Below, in pieces: positions 34,742 to 43,757 of a stretch of 64,000 bases of DNA; position 1 is the stretch's first letter; each line of letters starts with the position of its first letter. Below the pieces are notes generated by a model. It was not told the origin of the DNA. It saw only the letters and a program-made list of their open reading frames with translations, and made no database searches. The position numbers and the translations under genes are program-made. The DNA lies in assembly GCF_901873445.1 (NCBI RefSeq), contig NZ_CABFLN010000053.1, positions 1 to 64,000 on the forward strand. Reading direction: 5' to 3'. This stretch comes from Gemella haemolysans. GTDB lineage: Bacteria > Bacillota > Bacilli > Staphylococcales > Gemellaceae.

Positions 34742-35324
34742 ATAAACTCAACTCCTCTATATATGACCTACATTCATCAGTGATCATATATTTAATACTT
34801 TTCTTATTTTTTAAATTATCTCTAATTAAACTAGAACTTATCTCTATTATTGGAGACTTCATTATCTCATAACTTATAGATTTATAAAATACATCTCCAT
34901 TTACTACCTCATACAAATCCTCTTCGTCTCGTGCTACGAAAATAAATGTTACAAGTTTAGATAGCTCTTTTATATTATACCATCTTTTTAAATCTTTCGC
35001 TCTATCTGTTCCAATAATAAAATAGATTTTTTCATTTTTATATAGTTCACTAAAATACTTAACGGTATTATAACTATAACTTATCCCTTCATTTGAGATT
35101 TCATAATCACTAACTTCAAATTTTAAATTATCTTTTACACTCAGCTTAGCCATCTCAAATCTATTCTTATCACTAGCCTCCAATTCTCGACCTTTTAAAG
35201 GTGTAATATATGATGGTATAAAGATAATTTTTTCTAAATTATAAGTTTCTAATGCATTTTCGGCTGTAATTAAATGTCCAATATGTATTGGATCAAAACT
35301 ACCTCCATAAAGTGCAATTGACAT
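34716..35324 (-). CDS. nadD: Nicotinate-nucleotide adenylyltransferase
   Basis: 202 aa. Makes deamido-NAD from nicotinate mononucleotide and ATP. N-terminal GGSFDPIHIGHL (7-18) carries the HxGH adenylyl-transfer motif and ISSSLIRDNL near residue 170 is the second signature. Overlaps yqeK by 26 bp and follows yhbY by 1 bp. Confidence 0.95.
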   Translation of the reverse strand: MSIALYGGSFDPIHIGHLITAENALETYNLEKIIFIPSYITPLKGRELEASDKNRFEMAKLSVKDNLKFEVSDYEISNEGISYSYNTVKYFSELYKNEKIYFIIGTDRAKDLKRWYNIKELSKLVTFIFVARDEEDLYEVVNGDVFYKSISYEIMKSPIIEISSSLIRDNLKNKKSIKYMITDECRSYIEELSLYGISRNSK

Positions 35325-35325
35325 T

Positions 35326-35625
35326 TTACTTCACCAACTCTATTTTTCTATACTTTTCCTTAGAGCTTTGTTTGTATAATACAATTGTGTGTCCAATCAC
35401 TTGAACTAATTCAGATGAAGTACGTTCAGATAAAATTTTTGCTACTTCATCTTTATCTTCTTCACAGTTTTGTAAAATACTAACTTTTAATAATTCACGT
35501 TTTTCTAACGCATCTCTAATTCCTTGGATCATATCACTATTCACACCTGATTTTCCAACTTGGAAAATCGGTGATAAGTGATGTGCTAATGCTCTTAATT
35601 GTCTTTTTTGTTTTCCTTTTAACAT
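35326..35625 (-). CDS. yhbY: YhbY/CRM-type RNA-binding protein
   Basis: 99 aa CRM domain. Begins MLKGKQKRQLRALAHHL, then PIFQVGKSG (the GxxG-like loop) and VQVIGHTIVLYKQS. Associates with pre-50S ribosomes. Equivalent of B. subtilis yqeI in the same operon position. Confidence 0.94.
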   Translation of the reverse strand: MLKGKQKRQLRALAHHLSPIFQVGKSGVNSDMIQGIRDALEKRELLKVSILQNCEEDKDEVAKILSERTSSELVQVIGHTIVLYKQSSKEKYRKIELVK

Positions 35626-35645
35626 CTTATCCTCTTTTCTTAATA

Positions 35646-36776
35646 CTATATTATCGATTCACGTACAAATACTTCAATTTCTTCTGGAACATGAATATCA
35701 ATCTTACATCCACTATCGCTATTAACTGTAATCCAACCTAATCCTGAAATTACAATATCCATCTTTCTACTATCAATAGTGAAACTTTTCTTAACTTGCT
35801 TGTTGAAAATTGAAACATTACCTTCAAATGGTGGTTCCAATAAAGTTCCTAAGTGCTTTTCAAATAATGCATCTGCATTACTTAGCTTTGTACGATGAAT
35901 TTCTACTAAATTTGAAGCGTATAAAGTGAAACTTTGACGCTCACCTTCTACAAAGTCCATTCTAGCCATACCACCAAAGAATAAACTTTGCTCAGCATTC
36001 AATTGAAATACACGAGCTTTAATTTCCTTCTTAGGCATTACTAATTTTAAACTTTGAGCATCTAGATAATGTGCTATATCATAATCTAATATAATACCAG
36101 GTGTATCATAAATACTAGTAGCTCTATCTAAAGGTATCTCAATCATCCCTAATGTTGTGCCAGGGAAGTGAGATGTTGTAATAACATTTTTATCCCCAGT
36201 TGTAAGTTCAATAAGTTTGTTAATAAATGTAGATTTACCAACATTTGTCGCACCTACGATATATACGTCCTTACCATTACGAAGCTCATCTATACGACTA
36301 GCTGCTTCTTCCACACCTTGATTTTTTATTGCACTAATTAGAAGAATATCTTTTACTTTAATCCCTTTCACCTTAAGCATCTTAAACAACCATTGTTTCA
36401 CCTTGTTTTGTTTAACTGATTTCGGCAATAAATCTAGTTTATTAGCTACTAGGACAATATCTTTATTATTTCCTACAATATCTACTACATCTTCAATCCA
36501 ACTTCCAGAAAAATCAAAGATATCTACAACTTTCACTATTAATGCATCTTTTTTCGATAATGTTTTGATAAGTTGATAGAAATCCTCAGCTCCTAGTTGA
36601 ACATCAGATACTTCATTATAATTTTTCAATCTGAAACATCTCTTACAAACAAGATTACCATCAATGCTTTTTTCTACAACACTTTTTGGTAAATATCCTT
36701 GTTTATTTTGATCTTCACTTTGAATTTCAACACCACAACCTATACAATAAACTTTATTACTCAATATGGCCTCCAT
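35646..36776 (-). CDS. yqeH: Circularly permuted ribosome-biogenesis GTPase YqeH
   Basis: 376 aa. N-terminal zinc finger C11-x2-C14...C44-x2-C47. The G motifs are permuted: NKLDLLP (G4, ~112) precedes GATNVGKSTFINKL (G1, ~175) and DTPG (G3, ~224). Needed for 30S assembly. Overlaps yqeG by 20 bp, so the two are translationally linked. Confidence 0.95.
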   Translation of the reverse strand: MEAILSNKVYCIGCGVEIQSEDQNKQGYLPKSVVEKSIDGNLVCKRCFRLKNYNEVSDVQLGAEDFYQLIKTLSKKDALIVKVVDIFDFSGSWIEDVVDIVGNNKDIVLVANKLDLLPKSVKQNKVKQWLFKMLKVKGIKVKDILLISAIKNQGVEEAASRIDELRNGKDVYIVGATNVGKSTFINKLIELTTGDKNVITTSHFPGTTLGMIEIPLDRATSIYDTPGIILDYDIAHYLDAQSLKLVMPKKEIKARVFQLNAEQSLFFGGMARMDFVEGERQSFTLYASNLVEIHRTKLSNADALFEKHLGTLLEPPFEGNVSIFNKQVKKSFTIDSRKMDIVISGLGWITVNSDSGCKIDIHVPEEIEVFVRESII

Positions 36777-37332
36777 TTTTTTCTTTCTTATGTTTTAATC
36801 TATAGCCCACTTTTTTCATTTTAGGGAATGCTTTTCTTCTAGTTAAATTATGGATAATCAATGCTTCAAAAAATCTATTAATTCTAGTTTTAAAAGCATC
36901 TGTCTTTGAAATTGGCTTAACTAGTACGCTCATAGCTCCAAAACTTTTTGCTCCTAATACGTCAGTTAAAACTTGATCCCCTAAAATAATCGCTTCTTCT
37001 GGTTTTCTATTTAATTTTTTTAGTGCTCTTTTAAAACCGATAGTTAAAGGTTTCTTTGCACCCGCAACATATTGAAGGTTTAATTTTTTACAAAACTCTT
37101 CAACCCGTTCTTCAGTATTATTAGATACAACAATAATATCGAAACCAGCTTTTTTCATCTTCTTTAGCCATTTATTCAATTCTTTAGTATCTTTTTTACT
37201 ATCCCATGATATTAAAGTATTATCTAAATCTGAAATAATCACTTTTTTGTTGTGCATATTCATATACTCAACATCAATAAACTCATACTTTTCTACAAAA
37301 TCATCAGGTGAAAAATATCTTCTTAGTACCAT
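36757..37332 (-). CDS. yqeG: YqeG family HAD-IIIA phosphatase
   Basis: 191 aa. HAD motif I DLDNTLISWD (~36-45), motif II VVSNNTEERV, Lys in AGAKKPLTIGF, motif III LGDQVLTDVLGA. Heads the yqeG-yqeH-yhbY-nadD-yqeK-rsfS-yqeM run; the aroE found between yqeH and yqeI in B. subtilis is absent. Confidence 0.94.
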   Translation of the reverse strand: MVLRRYFSPDDFVEKYEFIDVEYMNMHNKKVIISDLDNTLISWDSKKDTKELNKWLKKMKKAGFDIIVVSNNTEERVEEFCKKLNLQYVAGAKKPLTIGFKRALKKLNRKPEEAIILGDQVLTDVLGAKSFGAMSVLVKPISKTDAFKTRINRFFEALIIHNLTRRKAFPKMKKVGYRLKHKKEKNGGHIE

Positions 37333-37349
37333 TTTCTTTTACCGATAGC

Positions 37350-38126
37350 CTATAAAATAGTTGCTATTTTCTCTCCCATCTTGATTTCTTTATTTTCTAA
37401 GTTTTCCTCTAAGATTATGTTATCTTTTTCGAACAGTAATACTACTGTTGAACCAAACTCAAAGTACCCTAACTCTTCCCCTTTTTTCACATAAATGCTC
37501 TCATATGTAGGAATTATTGAGTTGACATTTTGAGCTCCTACTGGTATTAATGTATAATTAATTTTTCCATTTAATCTATACACTTGTCTGTAGTTATAAC
37601 TTAGTATATTATCTCCTAATTCCAGTCCAAGGTTATTAACTGGATATGAATATTTACCAAGACTATATGCATCCTTTACCTGGCAATTCATCGGGAAGTG
37701 AATACGGTGATAATTCTTTGGGCTAAGATATATTATCATGTATGTACCATCTTTATATTTATCAGCTAACTCACTATCTCCAACTAATGTTTGAACGTTA
37801 TAAACTTGATTTTTAACAACAAATGTACTATCTTCACCGATAACACCTACTTCAGAAATTACTCCATCTGTTGGGCTTACAAATGAATTTTCATCTTGAT
37901 TGATTGGTCGAGAATCTGGGCGCAGCTTTCTAATAAAGAATTCATTTAAATTTTTAAAATCATCAATTTCATCTAAAATTTCATCAGTATTAATATCATA
38001 TACCTTAGCAAAAGGTTGAATCATTAATCGACTTAGATTAGATTTTGTTAATTTTTTTAGAGCTTTAGAACTCATATTTCCATTAGTTAATTCAACACAA
38101 AGTTGAAACATTTTCTTTTTTAACAT
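37350..38126 (-). CDS. psd: Phosphatidylserine decarboxylase proenzyme
   Basis: 258 aa from ATG 38126, chosen for its SD AAGGAG 6 nt upstream; the ATG at 38150 lacks one. Converts phosphatidylserine to phosphatidylethanolamine. NEFFIRKLRPDSRPI (~60-75), PTDG (~90), PKNYHRIHFP (~140) and the self-cleavage site FGST near residue 225, where the Ser becomes the pyruvoyl group. Membrane-associated. Just upstream of yqeG, probably one transcript. I see no pssA in the window. Confidence 0.93.
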   Translation of the reverse strand: MLKKKMFQLCVELTNGNMSSKALKKLTKSNLSRLMIQPFAKVYDINTDEILDEIDDFKNLNEFFIRKLRPDSRPINQDENSFVSPTDGVISEVGVIGEDSTFVVKNQVYNVQTLVGDSELADKYKDGTYMIIYLSPKNYHRIHFPMNCQVKDAYSLGKYSYPVNNLGLELGDNILSYNYRQVYRLNGKINYTLIPVGAQNVNSIIPTYESIYVKKGEELGYFEFGSTVVLLFEKDNIILEENLENKEIKMGEKIATIL

Positions 38127-38385
38127 ACCCGTCTCCTTATTGAATATCATGTTATATTTTACTATAAAAGTCGTTTAAATACAAATATTGCAAAGAAAAA
38201 AGCTAAAAATCATCATCCTAATTATCAAATTTAGCTCAACTTATATTTCATAATAATTATCACATTATAAATTTTATATTTTCTTACACATTTAATTATA
38301 TAACAATTATTATGCTATACGTTATCATTATACTTACTTTAATATTTGTATATTCAAATTTAAATAAAATTTTTATTATAAAATA
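38127..38385. other. Divergent intergenic region, no gene seen
   Basis: Very AT-rich spacer between psd (leftward) and the TetR pseudogene (rightward). AGCTAAA/TTTAGCT form a weak hairpin near 38198-38235. No ORF with SD. Confidence 0.5.
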
Positions 38386-38414
38386 TTGATTTTAGCAATA
38401 TAAAATTGTATAAT
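38386..38414 (+). promoter_or_regulatory. Promoter of the TetR pseudogene
   Basis: TTGATT (38386-38391), 17 nt, TATAAT (38409-38414). Confidence 0.75.
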
Positions 38415-38448
38415 AAAATTATAATAATAATGTAAGGGAGTGAATGAC

Positions 38449-39072
38449 ATGACGTTAAATAATAAAGTAAAAGAAAACATTATTTTAACAACTGTCCAAA
38501 ACGTTTGAACTAAGGGCTATTCTCTGACAAGTGTTCAGGATATAATTAAAAAAGCAAAAGCCCCTAAAGGAAGCGTATACTACTATTTTCCAAAAGGAAA
38601 AGATGAAATTTATCTAGAAGCACTAGATAAAATTAACTGTAATGTGAAAAAAGAGTTTAAAACAATTTCTCCTAAATTAGGGACTTTAGAGGAGTATTTA
38701 ACAACTGTTTTTGATCTTTTTATATCAAAAGGTAAGGCTTGTAAACATAGTGGTTTTTCACTTACATTATTAGCGATGGAGACTGCCGAACTTTCTCCAA
38801 TTATCGCTGAAAAATGCAGTGATATACTTGAAAATTGGCGTTTATTACTTGCAGATGGTTTATTCGATAGAAATTTACCTGAGGATATTTGCAATCCTGT
38901 TAGCGAATGGCTATTCACTAGTATACAAGGTGCATTGACTGCCAATAGAATACATAAAGACGAAGCATTCCTTTTCAATATAAAATCTTCAATTAGATTT
39001 GTTTCTACCTCTTCTCCTGAAACACTTAGAGAGATTTTCTCTAGATCAGATGAAGATGAAGTTGTAGCATAA
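38449..39072 (+). pseudogene. TetR family regulator with an in-frame stop at codon 20
   Basis: ATG 38449 with SD GGGAG opens a frame that hits TGA at 38506-38508 and then stays open in the same frame to 39072. The translation around the stop is TTVQNV*TKGYSLTSVQDI, then KAPKGSVYYYFPKGKDEIYLEAL, a complete TetR HTH apart from the stop; the effector domain follows (about 207 codons in all). The stop falls where TetR proteins usually have a residue between the first helix and KGY. A GTG at 38644 could restart but would lack the DNA-binding domain. No target gene is evident. Confidence 0.85.
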
Positions 39073-39077
39073 TAATT

Positions 39078-39120
39078 ACCCGTTTTACTGAATATGTTAT
39101 GTATTCAATAAAACGGGTTT
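39078..39120. terminator. Bidirectional terminator
   Basis: ACCCGTTTTA pairs with TAAAACGGGT between convergent genes. Confidence 0.85.
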
Positions 39121-39134
39121 ATATTTTAAATAAT

Positions 39135-39494
39135 TTAAATTGTATTTATCATTTGCATTGTCAATGAGTTTATTTTTTGACTAAAGAATTTCTTTATAGC
39201 TGGGTCTAATTCTAATCTATCCAACGCTAACTCGAAATCTTCTAACCAGTATTTTGCTTCTTTTATTGATATTGGCAATTTCATATGTTTTCTTCTCAAA
39301 TCAGGTGTTGCGAATACAGAATGACCTGGTTCTCCTAGAAATAATCTAAAAAATCTTTTTTGTTCTATTTTAATTTTATCAAATCCTTCAATAAATAAAA
39401 GATTAATTCTATCATCATTAGGTATAATATCATCATACATATACATAACTAACTGATCAATTTTTTCTTCTCCTATTTGGTCATATAAATTCAT
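39135..39494 (-). CDS. Group II truncated haemoglobin (YjbI-like)
   Basis: 119 aa from the ATG at 39494, which is 5 nt from GGAGG; the ATGs at 39497 and 39506 are badly placed. Begins MNLYDQIG and has a helical globin core, an RRFF-like segment, FLGEPGH and the proximal His in LRRKHMKLPI. Members bind O2 or handle NO/peroxide. Stands alone. Confidence 0.85.
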   Translation of the reverse strand: MNLYDQIGEEKIDQLVMYMYDDIIPNDDRINLLFIEGFDKIKIEQKRFFRLFLGEPGHSVFATPDLRRKHMKLPISIKEAKYWLEDFELALDRLELDPAIKKFFSQKINSLTMQMINTI

Positions 39495-39613
39495 CATAAC
39501 CTCCATAATTTGTACATATTTTTTTCACGTTTTGTCCTTATTTATATTAAACTACATATAGTATTATTTTGCAATTAAAATAAACCAAAATTTCTTAAAA
39601 ATTATCATTAGAT

Positions 39614-39658
39614 AATTAAAGCGTAAAATAGGATAAACCTATTCTACGCTTTAATTTT
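39614..39658 (-). terminator. metK terminator
   Basis: AATTAAAGCGTA.AATAGG pairs with CCTATT.TACGCTTTAATT. Confidence 0.85.
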
Positions 39659-39659
39659 A

Positions 39660-40841
39660 TTATTTTAATAATTTTCTAAATGCTTCTATTTTGTCAGTTC
39701 TTTCCCAAGTAAACTCAACATCTTCTCGTCCAAAGTGACCGTATGCTGCTGTTTTCTTGAAGATTGGTTTTCTTAAGTCTAAAGTTTCGATGATCCCGTT
39801 TGGTGTTAAACGGAATTCTTCTTTGATTGTTTTAACAATTTCACCCTCGTCAACTTTTGATGTTCCAAATGTCTCTACAAAAATCGATACTGGATGAGCC
39901 ACTCCAATTGCGTAAGCTAATTGAACTTCTGCTTTATCACAGATTCCACTAGCAACGATATTTTTAGCGATATATCTAGCCATATATGCTCCTGATCTAT
40001 CTACTTTAGTCGCATCTTTTCCACTGAATGCACCCCCACCGTGACGTGAGAATCCACCATATGTATCTACGATAATTTTACGTCCTGTAAGCCCGGCATC
40101 TCCAACTGGTCCACCGATTACGAATCTTCCTGTTGGATTAATGAAGTACTTAGTATTTTCATCTAATAGGTCTTTATCTAAACATGGTTCGATTACGTAT
40201 TTTTTAATATCCGCATGAATTTGTTCTTGACTTACATCTGCATCATGTTGAGTTGAAACTACGATTGTATCGATTCTATTTACTTTATGATTCACATCAT
40301 ATTCGATTGTCACTTGCACTTTTCCGTCTGGACCTAAGTATGTAAGAGTACCATTTTTTCTAACTTCTGCTAATTGTTTTGAAAGTTTTTGACTTAGGTA
40401 AATTGGTAGTGGCATAAATGTTGGTGTTTCGTTAGTTGCAAATCCAAACATAAGACCTTGGTCTCCAGCACCTACTTCATTCTCTTCTTTTTGTTGTTTT
40501 GTTTCTAATGAGTTATCCACTCCTAAAGCGATGTCTGGAGATTGTTTATCTAAACCTACAAGAACTGAAATATGATCTCCTGAATATCCTTTGTTAGGAT
40601 CGTTATATCCAATTTCATTAATTGTATTACGTACGATTTGTTGGAAGTCTACATTTGCTGTTGTTGAAACTTCTCCTACTAATACTGCTAATCCTGTGTT
40701 TACACATGTCTCACAAGCTACACGTCCGTATGGATCTTGTTCTAAAATCGCATCTAAAATCGCATCTGACACTTGGTCAGCGATTTTATCTGGGTGTCCT
40801 TCTGTAACTGATTCTGATGTAAATAAATATGTTTTGCTCAT
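39660..40841 (-). CDS. metK: S-adenosylmethionine synthetase
   Basis: 393 aa. Makes SAM from methionine and ATP. Signatures: [17 protein letters not shown] (~11-27), [10 protein letters not shown] near 125 and the P-loop-like GGGAFSGKD near 265. Controlled by a SAM-I riboswitch with terminator 80-220 bp upstream, giving product feedback. Confidence 0.97.
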   Translation of the reverse strand: MSKTYLFTSESVTEGHPDKIADQVSDAILDAILEQDPYGRVACETCVNTGLAVLVGEVSTTANVDFQQIVRNTINEIGYNDPNKGYSGDHISVLVGLDKQSPDIALGVDNSLETKQQKEENEVGAGDQGLMFGFATNETPTFMPLPIYLSQKLSKQLAEVRKNGTLTYLGPDGKVQVTIEYDVNHKVNRIDTIVVSTQHDADVSQEQIHADIKKYVIEPCLDKDLLDENTKYFINPTGRFVIGGPVGDAGLTGRKIIVDTYGGFSRHGGGAFSGKDATKVDRSGAYMARYIAKNIVASGICDKAEVQLAYAIGVAHPVSIFVETFGTSKVDEGEIVKTIKEEFRLTPNGIIETLDLRKPIFKKTAAYGHFGREDVEFTWERTDKIEAFRKLLK

Positions 40842-40923
40842 TTTTTTCTCCTAAAATATTTTTGTCTGATATTAATACAAATCTTTCTAAGTTCTTAATA
40901 TCTTTAAATTAAAATTAAAATTA

Positions 40924-40952
40924 AAAGACCTTATCTTATAGACAAGGTCTTT
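40924..40952 (-). terminator. SAM riboswitch expression-platform terminator
   Basis: AAGACCTTGTC pairs with GATAAGGTCTT (one internal mismatch), followed by TTTA on the minus strand. Confidence 0.85.
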
Positions 40953-40960
40953 ATGTATAC

Positions 40961-41059
40961 CTCATCGTTCAAAGTAAACTTTGCTAAGGAAAGCACCTTA
41001 ATCAATTGATTAGGTTGCTGGAGTTCATCGGGCCTTATCCCTCACTCACTCTTGATAAG
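40961..41059 (-). promoter_or_regulatory. SAM-I (S-box) riboswitch aptamer
   Basis: Minus strand order: CTTATCAAGAG (P1/P2 5' side), GAGGGAT, GGCCC.ATGAA.., CAGCAACC, a P3 stem with AATCAATTGATT, GGTGCT..CC, and GAACGATGAG closing P1. All S-box landmarks are in place. Upstream of metK. Confidence 0.93.
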
Positions 41060-41137
41060 TATTTATATTTCTTTTATCAGCATATTCGATTTTAATATAC
41101 TTTCTATCATTTGTCAAATGATAAAGTATAAAATTAA

Positions 41138-41284
41138 TATTCTATATTGTATTTACTTCTTTCTTGAAGGATTTTTTCCTTTAATTTCTCCGTTTCCTCT
41201 ATTGAAATCGGTATGAATCGTCTTACCGACTTGAATTTTTTCCTTTTCACACTTAACACACAGAAGAAATACTGGAATTATTAC
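41138..41284 (-). pseudogene. C-terminal remnant of a bPH2 (YdbS-like) gene
   Basis: The frame encodes a tail ending EKLKEKILQERSKYNIEY and a stop, nearly the same as the C-terminus of the intact gene at 41768 (EKLKKKILKERSKYNIEY). The frame is closed upstream by TAA after ~48 codons and has no start. It is a truncated duplicate of the neighbouring 3' end, about 630 bp away. Confidence 0.75.
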
Positions 41285-41370
41285 TCCATTATCCCTCTTC
41301 TATGATATAATTAACTTGTCGTTGATAACAAATCAAATCCTGCGATAGTAGGAGGTGATATTATACTTTT

Positions 41371-41619
41371 ATGGAAATACTTACTCAAATAGTGCTTAAC
41401 GTTACGGGGCTGATTCAAAAGTACTAGATTTTAAAAATAATTTACATGAAAACTCATAGACGCAGTGGTTTATTGATATCTAAATTCGCTTTATAAAAGC
41501 TCTTTAGATACCTAATAAACTGTGCGGGGGTGACTCGACAAAATCGATTTCTCCGAAATCACGATTTTTGAGTCACTCCCAAATGGCTTGACGAAAAGCA
41601 CTCTAATATACAACGATAA
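41371..41619 (+). pseudogene. Fst-like type I toxin gene split by a MITE
   Basis: The 5' part starts at ATG 41371 (MEILTQIVLNV) after a leader with TGATATAAT (extended -10), a TCCT...AGGA hairpin covering the SD, and AGGAGG. The 3' part after the MITE reads KWLDEKHSNIQR and TAA (41581-41619). Joined, this has the Fst/Par toxin plan: short hydrophobic helix, then W-L-D-x-K and a charged tail. About 11 helix residues are missing. The leader CTTGTCGTTGATA and the end TACAACGATAAG can pair, as in folded type I toxin mRNAs. Assignment is inferred from form. Confidence 0.6.
41402..41583 (-). mobile_element. MITE-like repeat, copy D, inside the Fst-like gene
   Basis: Reverse orientation copy, closest to copy C. 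Carries the perfect terminal hairpin TGACTC...AAAATCG/CGATTTT...GAGTCA and the CCACTGCGTCTAT core (as ATAGACGCAGTGG on the plus strand). Confidence 0.88.
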
Positions 41620-41639
41620 GCCTTATTATGTTTCTTCAT

Positions 41640-41678
41640 AATAAAAACACTAGCATTGTAACGGGTGCTAGTGTTTTA
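41640..41678 (-). terminator. Terminator of the bPH gene cluster
   Basis: AAAACACTAGCA pairs with TGCTAGTGTTTT; T-rich on the minus side. Confidence 0.85.
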
Positions 41679-41767
41679 CTTTTATGTTTTTACTTACTCT
41701 TTATAACTATATTCTAAACTAATATCAGTTAATTGTCAAATAAAACTCCTGAAAAGATATAGTAAAA

Positions 41768-42259
41768 TTAATATTCAATATTATACTTACTTCTCTCTTT
41801 GAGAATTTTTTTCTTTAACTTCTCCGCTTCTTCAATAGGCAGACAATCAATCGATAATTTACTATATATTCCCGTTACTTGTATATTAGCTAATTTAAAC
41901 TTATTTAAAACTGGACCTGTATGTATCGTAACATCTTGAATCGTATTATACGGCAAAGTTTTTTTACTCTTGAAAAATACTCCTTCAACTTCCGACACAC
42001 CCATCTGGTCTACTTCATAGGAATAATTTCTAATTACTAAAGGAGGAACAGTTAAAGCAACTATAGCGTATATTGTTAATATCACTAATATACCTAGGCC
42101 TAAAAATGTATAATTTATTTCAGTTTTAAAATAATCATATACACTTTTACCAATAACTGGTGACAAGAAAACTAGAGCATATATCCCAAAATGTATTCTC
42201 ACATATTGTATGGATCTTTGTGGTAAATTACTCGATTTTTTTTCAAATATTCTATTCAT
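41768..42259 (-). CDS. Bacterial PH domain membrane protein (YdbS-like)
   Basis: 163 aa. Two hydrophobic segments at ~25-45 and 52-75 followed by a bPH2 domain (~85-160) that includes PYNTIQDVTIHTGPVLNKF and ends ERSKYNIEY. Overlaps the larger bPH gene upstream by 8 bp. In B. subtilis ydbS-ydbT protect against certain bacteriocins; that role here is only by analogy. Confidence 0.85.
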   Translation of the reverse strand: MNRIFEKKSSNLPQRSIQYVRIHFGIYALVFLSPVIGKSVYDYFKTEINYTFLGLGILVILTIYAIVALTVPPLVIRNYSYEVDQMGVSEVEGVFFKSKKTLPYNTIQDVTIHTGPVLNKFKLANIQVTGIYSKLSIDCLPIEEAEKLKKKILKERSKYNIEY

Positions 42260-43757
42260 AATCTACCTCCGAAATTATAAAATCTCTTTCTAATTTTTCT
42301 TTATATTCTTTATCATAATATTTCAACTTAATATCTGAGTTTACTCCAATAGAATTTATTGATAAATGAGCAAGATTTCTTTTATTCATAAAATAGTTTG
42401 TTCTACTATTTATAGTTCCTACTTTTTTCACCTTAATAAATTCTGTTATTATTGTGAATTGTCTCATAAACGTATTTTTAAAGAAATGTTTATCGTAAGA
42501 AAGCTCATTATATTTCAACATATAGTTTTTCACTAAAATACTATATGAAACTAAGACAATATAAAAGACAATCGAACTTAAAACCTTATACTCAAACATC
42601 AAATCAATATTAGCAAAATATAAAATCGCACAGACTATTATCGGTAAAAAACTACAATTAAACAAACTCCAACGATACATTGCAAGCCTTGCTCTTCGTT
42701 GTATTTTTTCACTCTCTAAATTATCATAATGTTCTAAATCTATTCCTAGATTATTTTTTACAAAATTCTGCGCAAAATCTTTTTTGACTAAAGGTAAGAC
42801 ATCTATTGTAGATTTTTGCTCACTTAAATCTTCTGATACGTTATTAGTCAAGGTTTCAACAGATAACTTCGCTAGTCCAAAGAATCTATAACGTAACGGA
42901 TATAACAATTTTACACTTTGAATTCTATCAATATCAATGACTAATGATTTTTTAGTTAATAATCCATATTTACACAGTAAATTATGATCTTTTGTCGTAA
43001 GGATAAAGTTATAATATTTTACAATCGTATGAATAATTGACGCAATTACTACTAAAATCATAAAAATCCCAATTATTATAAATATGGCTGTTATATTCCC
43101 CGCGACTGACTTAGCATTTTTTTGAAGAAGTTCATCAAAATAAGCTTCATTATCGAAAAGATATTTGAATACATCACGAATCTTACCATTTAATGCTAAT
43201 ATTAACCCTAAAGCTGCAAAGAATCTAACCCTAAGCAGCCCATAAAATGCAAGATCTTTAACAGATAATCTTAATATTTCTTTTTGAGACTCCTGCACTT
43301 TTTCTTCTTGATCTGAAGCTATATCTTCAGATGCATCTTGTTTTAATTCTCTTAGTATATCAATTAAGTTTAATGCGACTTCCTTCTTCAGAGGTTTTAT
43401 CCTAATTTTACCTCCAACAAGATTAATATCTACAGAAAGTAGATTAAATACTTGGTACAATACGTTAGAACTCATATCTATCGACTGAATATTCTCAAGA
43501 TTTATATTTTTTGCTTCTTTATTTATTATTCCTTTTGTATAAATTAGGGCTCCATTGCACACTTCATAACTTTTTAGAAAATAATCAAATATACCTATTA
43601 CTATTAGTAAAAGAAATCCTACTAAAACTAGTAAATAATATTTCCAATTTTGCTCTTTTAATGCCAGCACCATAAAAATACCAAACAATCTAAATCCAGT
43701 AATTACAGAATCCATAATAACCATAGGATGTACTCGACTTTTTTTAATATTATTCAT
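42252..43757 (-). CDS. Large bacterial PH domain membrane protein (YdbT-like)
   Basis: 501 aa with about six to eight membrane segments and three bPH2 repeats: ~65-140 (YTKGIINKEAKNINLENIQSI), ~255-330 (KKSLVIDIDRIQSVKLLYP) and ~410-495. This is the usual length and plan of YdbT. It is placed between two smaller bPH proteins with 8 bp overlaps on both sides. Confidence 0.87.
   Translation of the reverse strand: MNNIKKSRVHPMVIMDSVITGFRLFGIFMVLALKEQNWKYYLLVLVGFLLLIVIGIFDYFLKSYEVCNGALIYTKGIINKEAKNINLENIQSIDMSSNVLYQVFNLLSVDINLVGGKIRIKPLKKEVALNLIDILRELKQDASEDIASDQEEKVQESQKEILRLSVKDLAFYGLLRVRFFAALGLILALNGKIRDVFKYLFDNEAYFDELLQKNAKSVAGNITAIFIIIGIFMILVVIASIIHTIVKYYNFILTTKDHNLLCKYGLLTKKSLVIDIDRIQSVKLLYPLRYRFFGLAKLSVETLTNNVSEDLSEQKSTIDVLPLVKKDFAQNFVKNNLGIDLEHYDNLESEKIQRRARLAMYRWSLFNCSFLPIIVCAILYFANIDLMFEYKVLSSIVFYIVLVSYSILVKNYMLKYNELSYDKHFFKNTFMRQFTIITEFIKVKKVGTINSRTNYFMNKRNLAHLSINSIGVNSDIKLKYYDKEYKEKLERDFIISEVDYE

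Noticed and set aside
38506-38508. TGA read as tryptophan (alternative code)
   Set aside because: Neighbouring genes are complete with the standard code and use TGG for Trp; several genes use TGA as stop.
38610-38978. Minus-strand 122-codon ORF opposite the TetR gene
   Set aside because: Shadow of the TetR frame, with no SD and no known motif.
38644-39072. A GTG-started ORF as an independent gene
   Set aside because: It is the effector half of the TetR frame that is open from 38509; there is no separate SD.
41404-41580. A structured regulatory RNA upstream of the bPH terminator
   Set aside because: The sequence is MITE copy D, shared with three other sites.
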